Notes: generated by a model from the letters alone, not told the origin. Positions 8,060 to 19,201 are shown, counted from the stretch's first letter. The stretch is DNA of 29,627 bases from Pseudonocardiales bacterium (GCA_030840415.1 JAVEEO010000125.1:1-29627); one strand, 5' to 3'. Made by a program: numbers and translations.

Positions 8060-10021
8060 TCAGACCAGCGAGTCCAGCCAGGCGGTGTGCAGTGCCGCAT
8101 ACCGGCCGTCCACCGTGGCGATCAGGTCGGCGGGAGTGCCGTCCTCGACCACCCGGCCGGCGTCGAGCACCAGCACCCGGTCCGCGATCTCCACCGTGGA
8201 GAGCCGGTGCGCGATGATCAGCGCGGTCCGCCCGTGCAGCACCGTCCGCAGCGCGCGCTGCACCGCCCGTTCGGTCGGGATGTCGAGGCTGGAGGTGGCC
8301 TCGTCCAGGATCAGCACCGCCGGATCGGCCAGGAACGCCCTGGCGAAGGCGATCAGCTGGCGCTGGCCGGCCGACAGCCGGCCCCCGCGCTTGCGGACGT
8401 CGGTGTCGAAGCCGGCCGGCAGCCGCCGGATGAACTCCTCGGCCCCCACCGCCCGGGCCGCCTCCTCGATCTCGGCCCGCGTGGCGGCCGGCCGGCCGAA
8501 GGCGATGTTGTCGGCGACCGAGCCGGAGAACAGGAAGCCGTCCTGGGTGATCATCACCACCGCGCCGCGCAGGTCGGAGTCCGACAGCTCGTCCAGCGGC
8601 ACCCCGTCCAGCCGGACCCGGCCCTCGGTGGGGTCGTAGAACCGGCTGATCAGCTTGGCGATGGTGGTCTTGCCGGCCCCGGTCGCCCCGACCAGGGCCA
8701 CCGTCTGGCCGCTGTCGATGCACAGGTCCAGGGCATGCAGCACGGTGCGCGGCCGCTCGGCCGTCGGGTCGTAGCTGAACTCGACCGACTCGAACCGGAT
8801 CTCACCGGCCGTCGGCCGCGGCAACGGCACCGGGCTCGCCGCCTCCGGCACCTCCGGCTGCTCGGCCAGCACCAGGGCCAGCTTCTCCAGCGCCGCGGTC
8901 GCCGACTGCAGCGAGTTGAAGAAGATCGCGACGTCTTCCATCGGGCCGTAGAACTCGCGCAGGTAGAGCAGGAAGGCGGTCAGCACGCCGAGTGCCAGGC
9001 CACCCTCGGCCACCCGGTAGCCGCCGACGAACAGCACCGTCACGGTGGCCACGTTGCCGATCAGGGTGACGCCCGGGATGAAGATCGCGTGCAGGTCGAA
9101 CACCGTGCGGTTGGCGTCGCGGTAGCTGGTGTTCAGCCCCTCGAAGATGGCGTCGTTGCGGGGCTCGCGCCGGAACGCCTGCACCGCCCGGATGCCGTTG
9201 AAGGTCTCGACGAACTGCACGATGAGCAGCGCCACGGTCTCGCGGGTACGCCGGAAGGCCACCGTGGAGCGGGCCGAGAACCACCGGAACAGCAGGAACA
9301 GCGGGATCATCGCGGCCAGCGCGAGCAGCGCCAGCCAGGGGTCGAGCACCAGCATCAGCACCGTGATCACCACGATGTTCAGCAGCGCGAGCAGCAGGCC
9401 GTCCAGGCTGGAGTCCAGCAGTTCGCGCAGGGTGTCGACGTCGGAGGTCAGCCGGCTGATCACCTTGCCCGAGGTGAACCGCTCGTGCCAGGACACGCTC
9501 AACCGCTGGGTGTGGTCGAAGACCCGCCGGCGCAGGTCGAACAGGATCGCCTGGCCCACCACCCCGGTCCGGCGCAGGAAGACCGCCTGCAGCAGGCCGG
9601 CCAACGCCGCGGCCGTGCCCAGTGCCGCGGTCAGCTGCAGCAGGGTCCGGTAGTTGCCGTCGATCGCGTCGGGCAGGCCGTGGTCGATGGCCATCCCGAT
9701 CAACAGCGGGGCGGCCATGGTGGCGACCACCTGGCCGATCACCACGATCAGCAGGATGATGACCTGCCGGCGATAGGGCCGGATCAGCTCCAGCAGCAAC
9801 TGCCGGGCCTCGGTGTCCAGGCGCGGCCGGCTCAGGGCGGCCGGGGCCGGCTCGTCCTCGGCCTCCCTGCGGTCGTAGCGGCCGTGCCACTGCCCGACCG
9901 GCACCGCCGGCGGCTGCTCCGCACCCTCGACAGCCTGCGCCGAGGTCTGGTCGAGGGCCTGTGCCGAGGCCCGCTCCAGAGCCGGGTCAGCGGCCTGCTC
10001 GCCGGACAGCTCGGTACTCAT
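8060..10021 (-). CDS. ABC exporter half-transporter B (canonical Walker B)
   Basis: This 653-residue half-transporter has a charged N-terminal extension of about 70 residues, then a six-helix ABC membrane domain (about 80-380) and a nucleotide-binding domain. The Walker A is GATGAGKTT (Lys451), the signature is RLSAGQRQ, the Walker B is VLILDEATSSLD with the catalytic Glu574, and the H-loop is LIIAHRLST. It belongs to the type IV (MsbA/LmrA-like) exporter family, moving lipids or drugs outward. Its ATG overlaps the stop of the upstream half-transporter as ATGA, so the two are made together and very likely form a heterodimer. The signature Ala in place of the usual Gly (LSGGQ) would face the partner's altered Walker B. 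The substrate is unknown. Confidence 0.93.
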   Translation of the reverse strand: MSTELSGEQAADPALERASAQALDQTSAQAVEGAEQPPAVPVGQWHGRYDRREAEDEPAPAALSRPRLDTEARQLLLELIRPYRRQVIILLIVVIGQVVATMAAPLLIGMAIDHGLPDAIDGNYRTLLQLTAALGTAAALAGLLQAVFLRRTGVVGQAILFDLRRRVFDHTQRLSVSWHERFTSGKVISRLTSDVDTLRELLDSSLDGLLLALLNIVVITVLMLVLDPWLALLALAAMIPLFLLFRWFSARSTVAFRRTRETVALLIVQFVETFNGIRAVQAFRREPRNDAIFEGLNTSYRDANRTVFDLHAIFIPGVTLIGNVATVTVLFVGGYRVAEGGLALGVLTAFLLYLREFYGPMEDVAIFFNSLQSATAALEKLALVLAEQPEVPEAASPVPLPRPTAGEIRFESVEFSYDPTAERPRTVLHALDLCIDSGQTVALVGATGAGKTTIAKLISRFYDPTEGRVRLDGVPLDELSDSDLRGAVVMITQDGFLFSGSVADNIAFGRPAATRAEIEEAARAVGAEEFIRRLPAGFDTDVRKRGGRLSAGQRQLIAFARAFLADPAVLILDEATSSLDIPTERAVQRALRTVLHGRTALIIAHRLSTVEIADRVLVLDAGRVVEDGTPADLIATVDGRYAALHTAWLDSLV

Positions 10022-11841
10022 ACCCTCGCCTCGTTGGCATCGAGGCACGCGTCAGGGCGGACCTCCTGCGACAGCAGGTTGCGGTAGGCCGGGTTGCTCG
10101 CCATCAGCTCGCTGTGGGTGCCGACCGCGGTGATCCGGCCGCCGTCCAGCAGCGCCACCCGGTCGGCGAGCAGCACCGTCGAGGCCCGGTGGGCCACCAC
10201 CAGCGCGGTGGTCGCGCCCAGCACCCGGCGCAGCGCCCGTTCCACCTGGGCCTCGGTGTGCACGTCCAGTGCCGACAGCGGGTCGTCGAGTACCAGCACC
10301 CGGGGCCGGCCCAGCACTGCCCGGGCGAGCGCCAGCCGCTGCCGCTGGCCGCCCGACAGCGACAGGCCCTGCTCGCCGACCCGGGTTTCCAGGCCGTAGG
10401 GCAGCTCGTGGACGAAGCCAGCCTGCGCGATCTCGATCGCCTCGGCGATCTCGTCGTCGGTGGCCTCCGGGCGGCCCAGGCTGAGGTTCTCCCGGACACT
10501 GGCCGAGAACAGCGTCGCCTCCTCGAAGGCGGTGCTGACGGTCCGGCGCAGCTCCAGCAGCGACAGCTGGCCCACCCGCACGCCGTCGATCCGGACGGCA
10601 CCGCCGGTGACGTCGTGCAGCCGGGAGACCAGCGAGGTAAGCACGGTCTTACCGGAGCCGGTGGGCCCGACAAGAGCCATCGTCTCGCCCGGGGCGATGT
10701 CGAGCTCGAGGTCGTGCAGGGTGTCGGCGCCGGCATCGGCGAACCGGAACGAGACGTGGTCGAACTGCAGCCGGGCCGGCCGGTTCGCCGGGCCGGCGAG
10801 CCGCGCGGGTTCGACCGGGTCGGTGATGTCACTGGCGGTGTCGAGCACCTCGAACAGCCGGGCCGACGCGGCCACCGCCTCCTCGGTGCCGGCGATCAGC
10901 CAGCCCATCGCCATCAATGGCCAGTTCAGCCGCAGTTGCAGGGTGATGAAGGCGACCAGGTCGCCCTTGCTCAGCGAGCCGTGCGCCACCGCCAGCACCC
11001 CGAAGCAGGTCACCCCGGCCAGCACCAGCTGCGGGTAGGTGCCGATGATGGTCCACAGGGTGGCCAGCGTCCGGTTCTTGCTCAGCTCGGCCTCGCGCAG
11101 CCGGCTGGCGTCGCCGGTGAAGTTGCGCAGCAGCTGCCCGCGCCGGCCGAAGGACTTGACCACCCGGATGCCCAGCACCGATTCCTCGACGCCGGTCGCC
11201 AGGTCGCCGGTCAGGTCCTGGGCCCGCCGGGCCTCGATGTTGTAGCGCCGCTCGTAGAGCCGGGTGGCGAACGCCAGCGGCAGCATCACCACGATGACGG
11301 CCAGGCCGAGCATCGGCTGGAGCCGGACCAGCAGCACCAGCACCACCACGATCACGGCCAGGTTCGCCACGATGAACACGGCCATGAAGCCGACGAACCG
11401 GCGCAGCGTGCTCAGGTCGGTGGTCACCCGTGACAGCAGCTGCCCCGACGGCCACCGGTCGTGGAAGCTGACCGGAAGGCGTTGCAGGTGCTGGTAGAAG
11501 TCCCGCCGCAGGTCGGTCTCGATGGCCAGCGACGAGATGTTCATGGCGCGCCGGCGGATGCCGAACAACACCGCCTCGAGCACCCCGAACAGCAGTGCCA
11601 GCCCGATCAGCGGGTACATCCCGGACGTGTCGTGCCGGGCGATCGGGCCGTCGATCAGGGCGGCGGTGATGATCGGCAGCACCGACTGCACCACCATGGC
11701 CAGGGTGGCGATCACCAGCATGAAGATCAGGTAGCCGCGGTAGGGACGAAGCCAGGGCCACAACCGGGCCAGGTCGCGCACGGAGGCGTGCGCGCCGGCA
11801 TGGGAACCGGGCGCAGATGCGTCGTTCGCCCCGGCTGCCAC
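10018..11841 (-). CDS. ABC exporter half-transporter A (degenerate Walker B)
   Basis: This 607-residue half-transporter has six membrane helices in the first ~320 residues and a nucleotide-binding domain with Walker A GPTGSGKT (Lys398), a canonical signature SLSGGQRQR, Walker B VLVLDDPLSALD and H-loop VVAHRAST. The residue after the Walker B Asp is Asp520 rather than the catalytic Glu, as in the degenerate-site subunit of heterodimeric exporters such as TM287/288, BmrCD or LmrCD. Mycobacterial Rv1272c/Rv1273c-type pairs are likely relatives. The start is GTG 11841; a TAGGGT -10 box lies 8 bases upstream, suggesting a leaderless or near-leaderless mRNA. It heads an operon with the second half-transporter and the MTHFR-like gene. 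Confidence 0.93.
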   Translation of the reverse strand: MAAGANDASAPGSHAGAHASVRDLARLWPWLRPYRGYLIFMLVIATLAMVVQSVLPIITAALIDGPIARHDTSGMYPLIGLALLFGVLEAVLFGIRRRAMNISSLAIETDLRRDFYQHLQRLPVSFHDRWPSGQLLSRVTTDLSTLRRFVGFMAVFIVANLAVIVVVLVLLVRLQPMLGLAVIVVMLPLAFATRLYERRYNIEARRAQDLTGDLATGVEESVLGIRVVKSFGRRGQLLRNFTGDASRLREAELSKNRTLATLWTIIGTYPQLVLAGVTCFGVLAVAHGSLSKGDLVAFITLQLRLNWPLMAMGWLIAGTEEAVAASARLFEVLDTASDITDPVEPARLAGPANRPARLQFDHVSFRFADAGADTLHDLELDIAPGETMALVGPTGSGKTVLTSLVSRLHDVTGGAVRIDGVRVGQLSLLELRRTVSTAFEEATLFSASVRENLSLGRPEATDDEIAEAIEIAQAGFVHELPYGLETRVGEQGLSLSGGQRQRLALARAVLGRPRVLVLDDPLSALDVHTEAQVERALRRVLGATTALVVAHRASTVLLADRVALLDGGRITAVGTHSELMASNPAYRNLLSQEVRPDACLDANEARV

Positions 11842-11849
11842 GGTGATTC

Positions 11850-11855
11850 ACCCTA
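11850..11855 (-). promoter_or_regulatory. -10 box of the ABC exporter operon
   Basis: TAGGGT on the minus strand (11855-11850) fits TAnnnT and lies 8 bases upstream of the GTG start. No clear -35 was found at standard spacing. Confidence 0.45.
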
Positions 11856-11889
11856 CGATGCGACACCGACAACGGGCCAATGCTTTTAA

Positions 11890-11905
11890 GCCCGGTGTGC
11901 CGGGC
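11890..11905 (-). terminator. Candidate terminator downstream of sepH
   Basis: GCCCGG and CCGGGC form a 6-bp stem around TGTG. Read on the minus strand, after the sepH stop, the stem is followed by TTAAAAG. The short stem makes this a moderate call. Confidence 0.45.
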
Positions 11906-11938
11906 ACAGCGACCGGATCGGCGCGGAGCCGGACCGGC

Positions 11939-13345
11939 TCAGTCGGACTTGTGCCGCACGCCCAGCAGGATGTCGTCCCAGGACGGCATCCGCGGCTTCT
12001 CGCCGGCCCGCCGGCCGCGCTTGGCCTGTGCATCGCCGCCGGCCGGCACGACCACCCGGACGTCGCCGAGCACCGTCTCCGAGTCCTGGTCGGCACCTTG
12101 TCCGGTATCTTGTCCGGCACCGTATCCGGCAGCCGCCTCGACCGGCACCGGCTGGACGGCCGACGGGACGTGGTCGGTCGCCGGCGCGGCGATCGGCGCC
12201 GCGAAGGCCGTCTCGCTCTCCAAAGGTCCCGTCTCCAAAGGTCCGGCCTCAAAAGATCCAGCCTCGGACGGTCCGGCCTCGAAAGCTCCGGCCTCGAAAG
12301 CTCCGGCCTCGGCGGGAGCGGATCCCTCGACCGGGGCGGCCGGTTCTTGCTCGACGGCGGCGGTCCCGCCCAGCCGCACCGGCTCTGGCGCATCCCGGAC
12401 GTCGCCGGGGCGCTGGGCACGGTGGCGAGGGGTGGCCGGCCGGCCGGCGCCGACCTCGAACGGCAGCGGCGGCTCGTGCCAGGGCTGCTGGTCGAAGGCG
12501 TCCTGGTCGAACAGTTCGTCATCGACGGTGATCGGCACCGGCCGGGTGTGCGCCTTCTGCCGCCGCGACGGCGGCCGGATCGCCGGGCTGGCCTCCTGCG
12601 CGCGCGGCCCGGACCGGTTGGGATCGGGAACCGCGGTCAGCCGTGGCGGTCCGCCGGCCTCCCAATCGCCCTCCGAGGATTGAGCCGACTGGGCCGGCGG
12701 CTCGGCGACCGGCGGAGCCGGCTCCAGCAGCGCCTGCACCGGCCGGTCCGAGAGCAGGTCGGCGGCGATGTCGTCCAGGGCCGAGACCGTGCGGTTGGCC
12801 AGCGCGAACGAGAACTTCGCCAGCATGTCGCGCTGGTAGGAGCTGAACCGCGCGGTGACCGTCCAGCCGCCGTCCTCGCGGCGGAAGGCGTCCCAGTTGA
12901 CCGCGGTGGGGTCGATCCCGTGCCGGGCCAGCCGGCTGTCGATCAGCTCGCCAAACGGCACCAGCAGCCCGTCGCCACCCCGCCGGGCCCGGGCCCGGCG
13001 GGCCTCGTCGGTGACCCGGAGCCGTTCCTGCAACACCGGGTAGGCAAAGCGCATGACCCGCTCCAGCGGGATGCCGGCGTCTTCGGCGACCGCCTCGGCG
13101 GTCTCGCCGGCCCGCACTCGCACCTGGATCTCGCGGGGGGTGGGGGTCGAGCTGCCGTTGTCGGCAGACGGCTCCGATGGCCGCCAGGTCGCTGCCTGCC
13201 GGTCGGTGTCGGTTCTGGCCAGGCCGCGCAGCCGGTCGTCCAGCGGCAGGGTGAACCGCTCACCCTCCAGGCTGCCCTCGTCGACCGCTTCCACGATCAG
13301 GGACGTGCCCTCGGGATCGGGACCGACCAGACGCAGCGCTCGCAT
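11939..13345 (-). CDS. sepH: Septation protein SepH (DUF3071)
   Basis: SepH is an actinobacterial cell-division protein that binds FtsZ and promotes filament assembly at the septum. The N-terminal DUF3071 domain (about residues 1-190) begins MRALRLVGPDPEGTSLIV and includes a helix-turn-helix-like section (EIQVRVRAGETAEAVAEDAG to YPVLQERLRV) and WTVTARFSSYQRDMLAKFSF. A long acidic, Pro/Ala-rich linker follows, and the conserved C-terminal tail is PRMPSWDDILLGVRHKSD. The linker contains an imperfect pentapeptide repeat (AGAFE/AGPLE type) encoded by a 15-base tandem repeat. ATG 13345 has a TATCGT -10 box 7 bases upstream, so the transcript is probably leaderless. The adjacent serC gene matches a gene neighbourhood familiar from mycobacteria (from memory). 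Confidence 0.92.
   Translation of the reverse strand: MRALRLVGPDPEGTSLIVEAVDEGSLEGERFTLPLDDRLRGLARTDTDRQAATWRPSEPSADNGSSTPTPREIQVRVRAGETAEAVAEDAGIPLERVMRFAYPVLQERLRVTDEARRARARRGGDGLLVPFGELIDSRLARHGIDPTAVNWDAFRREDGGWTVTARFSSYQRDMLAKFSFALANRTVSALDDIAADLLSDRPVQALLEPAPPVAEPPAQSAQSSEGDWEAGGPPRLTAVPDPNRSGPRAQEASPAIRPPSRRQKAHTRPVPITVDDELFDQDAFDQQPWHEPPLPFEVGAGRPATPRHRAQRPGDVRDAPEPVRLGGTAAVEQEPAAPVEGSAPAEAGAFEAGAFEAGPSEAGSFEAGPLETGPLESETAFAAPIAAPATDHVPSAVQPVPVEAAAGYGAGQDTGQGADQDSETVLGDVRVVVPAGGDAQAKRGRRAGEKPRMPSWDDILLGVRHKSD
12216..12320 (-). repeat. 15-base tandem repeat inside sepH
   Basis: Seven consecutive 15-base units run from 12216, for example GCCTCGAAAGCTCCG twice in a row at 12276-12305. 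The last unit is degenerate. In the sepH frame they encode AG-x-x-E pentapeptides (AGAFE, AGAFE, AGPSE, AGSFE, AGPLE, TGPLE). The array stays in frame, so copy-number change would alter only linker length. Confidence 0.85.
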
Positions 13346-13352
13346 GCCAGCG

Positions 13353-13358
13353 ACGATA
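13353..13358 (-). promoter_or_regulatory. -10 box of sepH (leaderless type)
   Basis: TATCGT on the minus strand lies 7 bases before the sepH ATG, with no Shine-Dalgarno sequence between them. Confidence 0.5.
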
Positions 13359-13435
13359 CGGGGGCCGGCGGCTGAACGGGACTGTCCACGCCGGGGCCGG
13401 CGGCAAGAGAGCCGCCCGAATGCCCAGGGCGCCCC

Positions 13436-16136
<2,701 letters not shown>

Positions 16137-16241
16137 TGCGACGGTCGTGGTGAGCAGCCGACGGGCCGGACGTTGCGGCCATGCCGCGCCGGTGTGCCGC
16201 GCGACTCGTTCCTGAACCCGAGAAGAGAGTGAGAACACCTC

Positions 16242-16673
16242 ATGACCGCGACCACGTCGGCTCCCGCCAGCGCCGTCCCGTCCGCCGCCGATCAGGCCGC
16301 CATCGCGGCGGTTCCGGCCCGGATGGTGGCAGCCTGGGCCGCCCACGACGCCGATGCCTTCGCCGAGCTGTTCACCGAGGACGGCACCCTGATGCTGCCC
16401 GGCATCTACAAGCGGGGACGCGAGGCGATCCGCGAGTACATGGCGTCGGAGTATGCCGGCGCCTACCGGGGCACCACGGTCACCGGCACCCCGATCGAGA
16501 TCAAGCCGCTGCGGGCCGGCGCGGTCGCGCTGCTCACCCAGGGTGGCGTGATCCCGGCCGGCGAGAGCGAGCTGCCCTCCGAAGCCGCGATCCGGGCGTC
16601 CTGGATCCTGGTCAAGCGCAACCGCAAGTGGCTGCTCGCGGTGTATCAGAACTGCCCGCGCGACGCCGGCTGA
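16242..16673 (+). CDS. SnoaL/DUF4440-like (SgcJ/EcaC family) protein
   Basis: This 143-residue cytoplasmic protein has the NTF2-like cone fold pattern of the SgcJ/EcaC/DUF4440 group. After an Ala/Ser-rich leader come the first helix (AIAAVPARMVAAWAAHDADA), the FAELFTEDGTLMLPG strand pair, and GREAIREYMASEY. The C-terminal strands are RASWILVKRNRKWLLAVYQN. Members bind small hydrophobic molecules or act as isomerases or hydratases; no specific reaction can be assigned. ATG 16242 follows a purine-rich stretch (GAGAAGAGAGTGAGAA). The convergent lactone-oxidase gene begins its 3' end 33 bases later. It could be co-transcribed with the upstream aldehyde dehydrogenase gene. Confidence 0.85.
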   Translation: MTATTSAPASAVPSAADQAAIAAVPARMVAAWAAHDADAFAELFTEDGTLMLPGIYKRGREAIREYMASEYAGAYRGTTVTGTPIEIKPLRAGAVALLTQGGVIPAGESELPSEAAIRASWILVKRNRKWLLAVYQNCPRDAG

Positions 16674-16682
16674 GCAGGCGGC

Positions 16683-16696
16683 GCCCGCGCGCGGGC
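16683..16696. terminator. 14-bp GC palindrome between convergent genes
   Basis: GCCCGCGCGCGGGC is a perfect palindrome located between the stops of two convergent genes (16673 and 16707). As RNA its loop would have to open at the centre, and no T tract follows, so terminator function is uncertain. Confidence 0.3.
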
Positions 16697-16706
16697 CGGC
16701 CCGGAG

Positions 16707-18017
16707 TCAGCTGCCGAGCACCCGGCGCAGGTAGTCGTTGCCGAACCGGCGGTCCGGGTCGTAGGCGTCACGGACCGCCAGGAACTCGTCGAACAGCGGG
16801 TAGACCGGGGCCAGGTCCTCGGCGGTGCGGTAATGCAGCTTGCCCCAGTGCGGCCGGCCGTCCACCTCACGGGCGATCGCCTCGAAGGCCGCGAAGTACT
16901 CATCGTGCTGGCGCCGGTGATACTGGTGGGCGGTGACGTAGCAGGTCGGACGGCCGAAGGCGGGCGACAGTGGGATGTTGTCCGCGGCCGTCAGCCGGAC
17001 CTCGACCGGGAAGGTGATCTGCTCGCCGGAGCGCTGCAACCAGTCGTCGAGGGCGTCCAGCACGTGGGCCAGCGACGCCCGCGGCACCGCGTATTCCATC
17101 TGCCGGAATACCACCCGGTGCGCGCTGGGCACCATTCGGTAGGCCCGGTCGGTGTAACTGCGTTCGGGCAGCGCCCGGGTGGCCATCCGGTTGACCTTGC
17201 CCGTGATGTTCGGCCACGCGGCCGACAGCCGGTTCATCGCGCTGAACGCACCGCCCAGGATCTTGTCGTCGTACCAGGCGCGCAGCGGGCTCATCGGTTG
17301 CAGTGCGGTGTCGGCGGGCAGCCTGGTCTGCACCACGGTCAGCACCCGCCGGGTGTGGGGAAACCAGAGGAATTCGAAATGGTCCTGCAGCTCCAGCCGG
17401 GCGAGCACTTCGAACAGGTCCTCGTAGTCGGCCGGTGCCGCCACCGAGTGCAGGGCGAAGGCCGGTTCGCACTGCAGGGTCACCGCGGTGACGATGCCCA
17501 GCGCGCCGAGGCTCACCCGGGCCGCGGCGAACAGTTCGGGATGCTGCTCGGCCGAGCACTCCAGCAGCTGGCCGTCCGCGGTGACCAGCTGCAGGCCGCG
17601 GACCTGGCTGGCCAGCCCGCCGAAGCGCCGGCCGGTGCCGTGGGTGCCGGTGGCGATGGCTCCGGCGATGGTGGCGCTGTCGAGATTGCCCATACAGCTC
17701 AGGGACAAACCCAGGTCCCACAGCGCACGGCCGAGTTCGCGCAGCGTGGTGCCGGCCGCCACCGTCACCAGACCGGATCGCTTCTCGACCGAGATGATCC
17801 CGGTCAGGCCGGTCAGGTCCAGCATCACCCCGCGGGTGAGGGCGATGTCGGTGGCGCTGTATCCGGCGCCGACCGCCTTCACCGACAGCTCGTCGCGCGC
17901 GGCCCGGCGCACCTCGGCGACCACCTCGTCCGGCGTGACCGGATGGCACAGCCGGGCGGGGGTCACCGAGTAGGTGCCCGCCCAGTTGCGCCAGGTCGCA
18001 GAACCATGTCTCACCAT
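16707..18017 (-). CDS. FAD-linked oxidoreductase, D-arabinono/L-gulono-1,4-lactone oxidase family
   Basis: This 436-residue flavoprotein belongs to the VAO/ALO family, which oxidises aldonolactones or sugar alcohols. The N-terminus WRNWAGTYSVTPARLCHPVT is typical. The FAD-binding domain has KAVGAGYSATDIA, GNLDSATIAGAIATGTHGTG and SLGALGIVTAVTLQC, and the ALO C-terminus has HWGKLHYRTAEDL and RRFGNDYLRRVLG. In many relatives the first motif is GSGHS, whose His links FAD covalently; here that position is Tyr53, so FAD is presumably bound without that link. A TATAGT -10 box (18033-18028) lies just upstream. ATG 18017 has GGAG only 3 bases away, so GTG 18014 is an alternative start. The substrate is unknown. 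Confidence 0.88.
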   Translation of the reverse strand: MVRHGSATWRNWAGTYSVTPARLCHPVTPDEVVAEVRRAARDELSVKAVGAGYSATDIALTRGVMLDLTGLTGIISVEKRSGLVTVAAGTTLRELGRALWDLGLSLSCMGNLDSATIAGAIATGTHGTGRRFGGLASQVRGLQLVTADGQLLECSAEQHPELFAAARVSLGALGIVTAVTLQCEPAFALHSVAAPADYEDLFEVLARLELQDHFEFLWFPHTRRVLTVVQTRLPADTALQPMSPLRAWYDDKILGGAFSAMNRLSAAWPNITGKVNRMATRALPERSYTDRAYRMVPSAHRVVFRQMEYAVPRASLAHVLDALDDWLQRSGEQITFPVEVRLTAADNIPLSPAFGRPTCYVTAHQYHRRQHDEYFAAFEAIAREVDGRPHWGKLHYRTAEDLAPVYPLFDEFLAVRDAYDPDRRFGNDYLRRVLGS

Positions 18018-18027
18018 GATCTCCGCG

Positions 18028-18033
18028 ACTATA
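18028..18033 (-). promoter_or_regulatory. -10 box of the lactone-oxidase-like gene
   Basis: TATAGT differs from TATAAT at one base and lies 10 bases before ATG 18017, giving a leader of only a few bases. No good -35 was found. Confidence 0.55.
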
Positions 18034-18094
18034 GGACCCCGGCCCACCGAGGGCGCGTTGGGCCCGGGTGTCGGCCGCCGACGGCGTGACCTGC

Positions 18095-19201
18095 CTAGGA
18101 ATGCACGATGTTGTCCCAGCCCTCGACGTCCTTGGGGCTGCGCGGGTCCGGGCCGATGTAGCGGGCCGAGGGACGAACCAACCGGCCGGTCTTCTTCTGC
18201 TCCATGATGTGCGCGGCCCACCCGGCGGTCCGGGCGCAGCTGAACAGCGCGGGCATCATGTGCGGCGGCACCTCGGCGAAGTCCAGCGTGACCGCGGCCC
18301 AGAACTCGACGTTGGTCTCGATCGGGTGATCGGGCCGGCGCTCGCGCAGTTCGGCCAGGGCGGCCTGCTCCAGGGCCACCGCGGCGTCGTAGCGCGGCGC
18401 GTTGAGCTCCTTGCAGGTACGGCGCAGCACCCGGGCCCGCGGGTCCTCCGCGCGGTACACCCGGTGCCCGAAGCCCATCAGCCGCTCCTTGCGGTCGAGG
18501 ATGTCGCTGACCACCTTGCGGGCCTCACCGGTGCGCTCGACCGCCTCGAGCATCGGCAGCACCCGCGCCGGCGCGCCGCCGTGCAACGGCCCGGACATCG
18601 CGCCGATCGCTCCGGAGATCGCGGCGGCCACGTCCGCGCCGGTCGAGGCGATCACCCGGGCGGTGAAGGTCGAGGCGTTCATACCGTGCTCGGCGGCCGA
18701 GACGAAGTAGGCGTCCACGGCGTCGACGTGCTTGGGGTCGGGCTCGCCCCGCCAGCGGGTCATGAACCGCTCGACGATGGTGCGCGACTGGTCGATGCGG
18801 GCCTGCGGAACGGCCGGTGCACCGACCCCGCGGGCGGACTGTGCGACGTAGGACAGCGCCATCACCGAGGCCCGCGCGGCCTGCTCGCGCGCCTCGTCGT
18901 CGCTGATGTCCAGCAGCGGCCGGTAGCCCCAGATCGGCGACAGCATCGCCAGCGCGGCCTGCACGTCGACCCGGACGTCGCCGGTGTGCACCGGGATCGG
19001 GAACGGCTCGGCCGGCGGCAGGCCGGGGCCGAACTTGCCGTCCACCAGCAGCGCCCACACGTTGCCGAACGTGACGTGGCCGACGAGTTCCTCGATGTCG
19101 ACACCGCGGTAGCGCAGCGCGCCACCGTCCTTGTCCGGTTCGGCGATCTGGGTTTCGAACGCGATGACGCCCTCGAGGCCGGGGCTGAAATCGTCTGACA
19201 T
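18095..19201 (-). CDS. citA: Citrate synthase (short actinobacterial 'citrate synthase 2' type)
   Basis: The enzyme condenses oxaloacetate and acetyl-CoA into citrate, the entry step of the TCA cycle. This 368-residue member has the oxaloacetate-binding His172 (AEHGMNAS), catalytic His207 (SGPLHGGAP) and His246 (GFGHRVYR), and the C-terminal AGWAAHIMEQKKTGRLVRPS. The residue equivalent to the catalytic Asp362 of E. coli GltA (NVDFYS) is Glu299 (NVEFWA), a change I recall as common in this subfamily. ATG 19201 has GGAG 8 bases upstream. It is divergent from pdxH. A 2-methylcitrate synthase role is less likely but not excluded by sequence alone. Confidence 0.92.
   Translation of the reverse strand: MSDDFSPGLEGVIAFETQIAEPDKDGGALRYRGVDIEELVGHVTFGNVWALLVDGKFGPGLPPAEPFPIPVHTGDVRVDVQAALAMLSPIWGYRPLLDISDDEAREQAARASVMALSYVAQSARGVGAPAVPQARIDQSRTIVERFMTRWRGEPDPKHVDAVDAYFVSAAEHGMNASTFTARVIASTGADVAAAISGAIGAMSGPLHGGAPARVLPMLEAVERTGEARKVVSDILDRKERLMGFGHRVYRAEDPRARVLRRTCKELNAPRYDAAVALEQAALAELRERRPDHPIETNVEFWAAVTLDFAEVPPHMMPALFSCARTAGWAAHIMEQKKTGRLVRPSARYIGPDPRSPKDVEGWDNIVHS

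Noticed and set aside
7083..8723. Apparent 546-residue fusion joining part of the ABC region to the MTHFR-like protein
   Set aside because: The N-terminal 225 residues are an out-of-frame reading of the ABC nucleotide-binding domain; the real protein starts at ATG 8045.
8087..10087. Long plus-strand open frame opposite the ABC exporter gene
   Set aside because: Low-complexity His/Gln/Arg/Gly-rich translation, no start signals; a shadow of the ABC gene.
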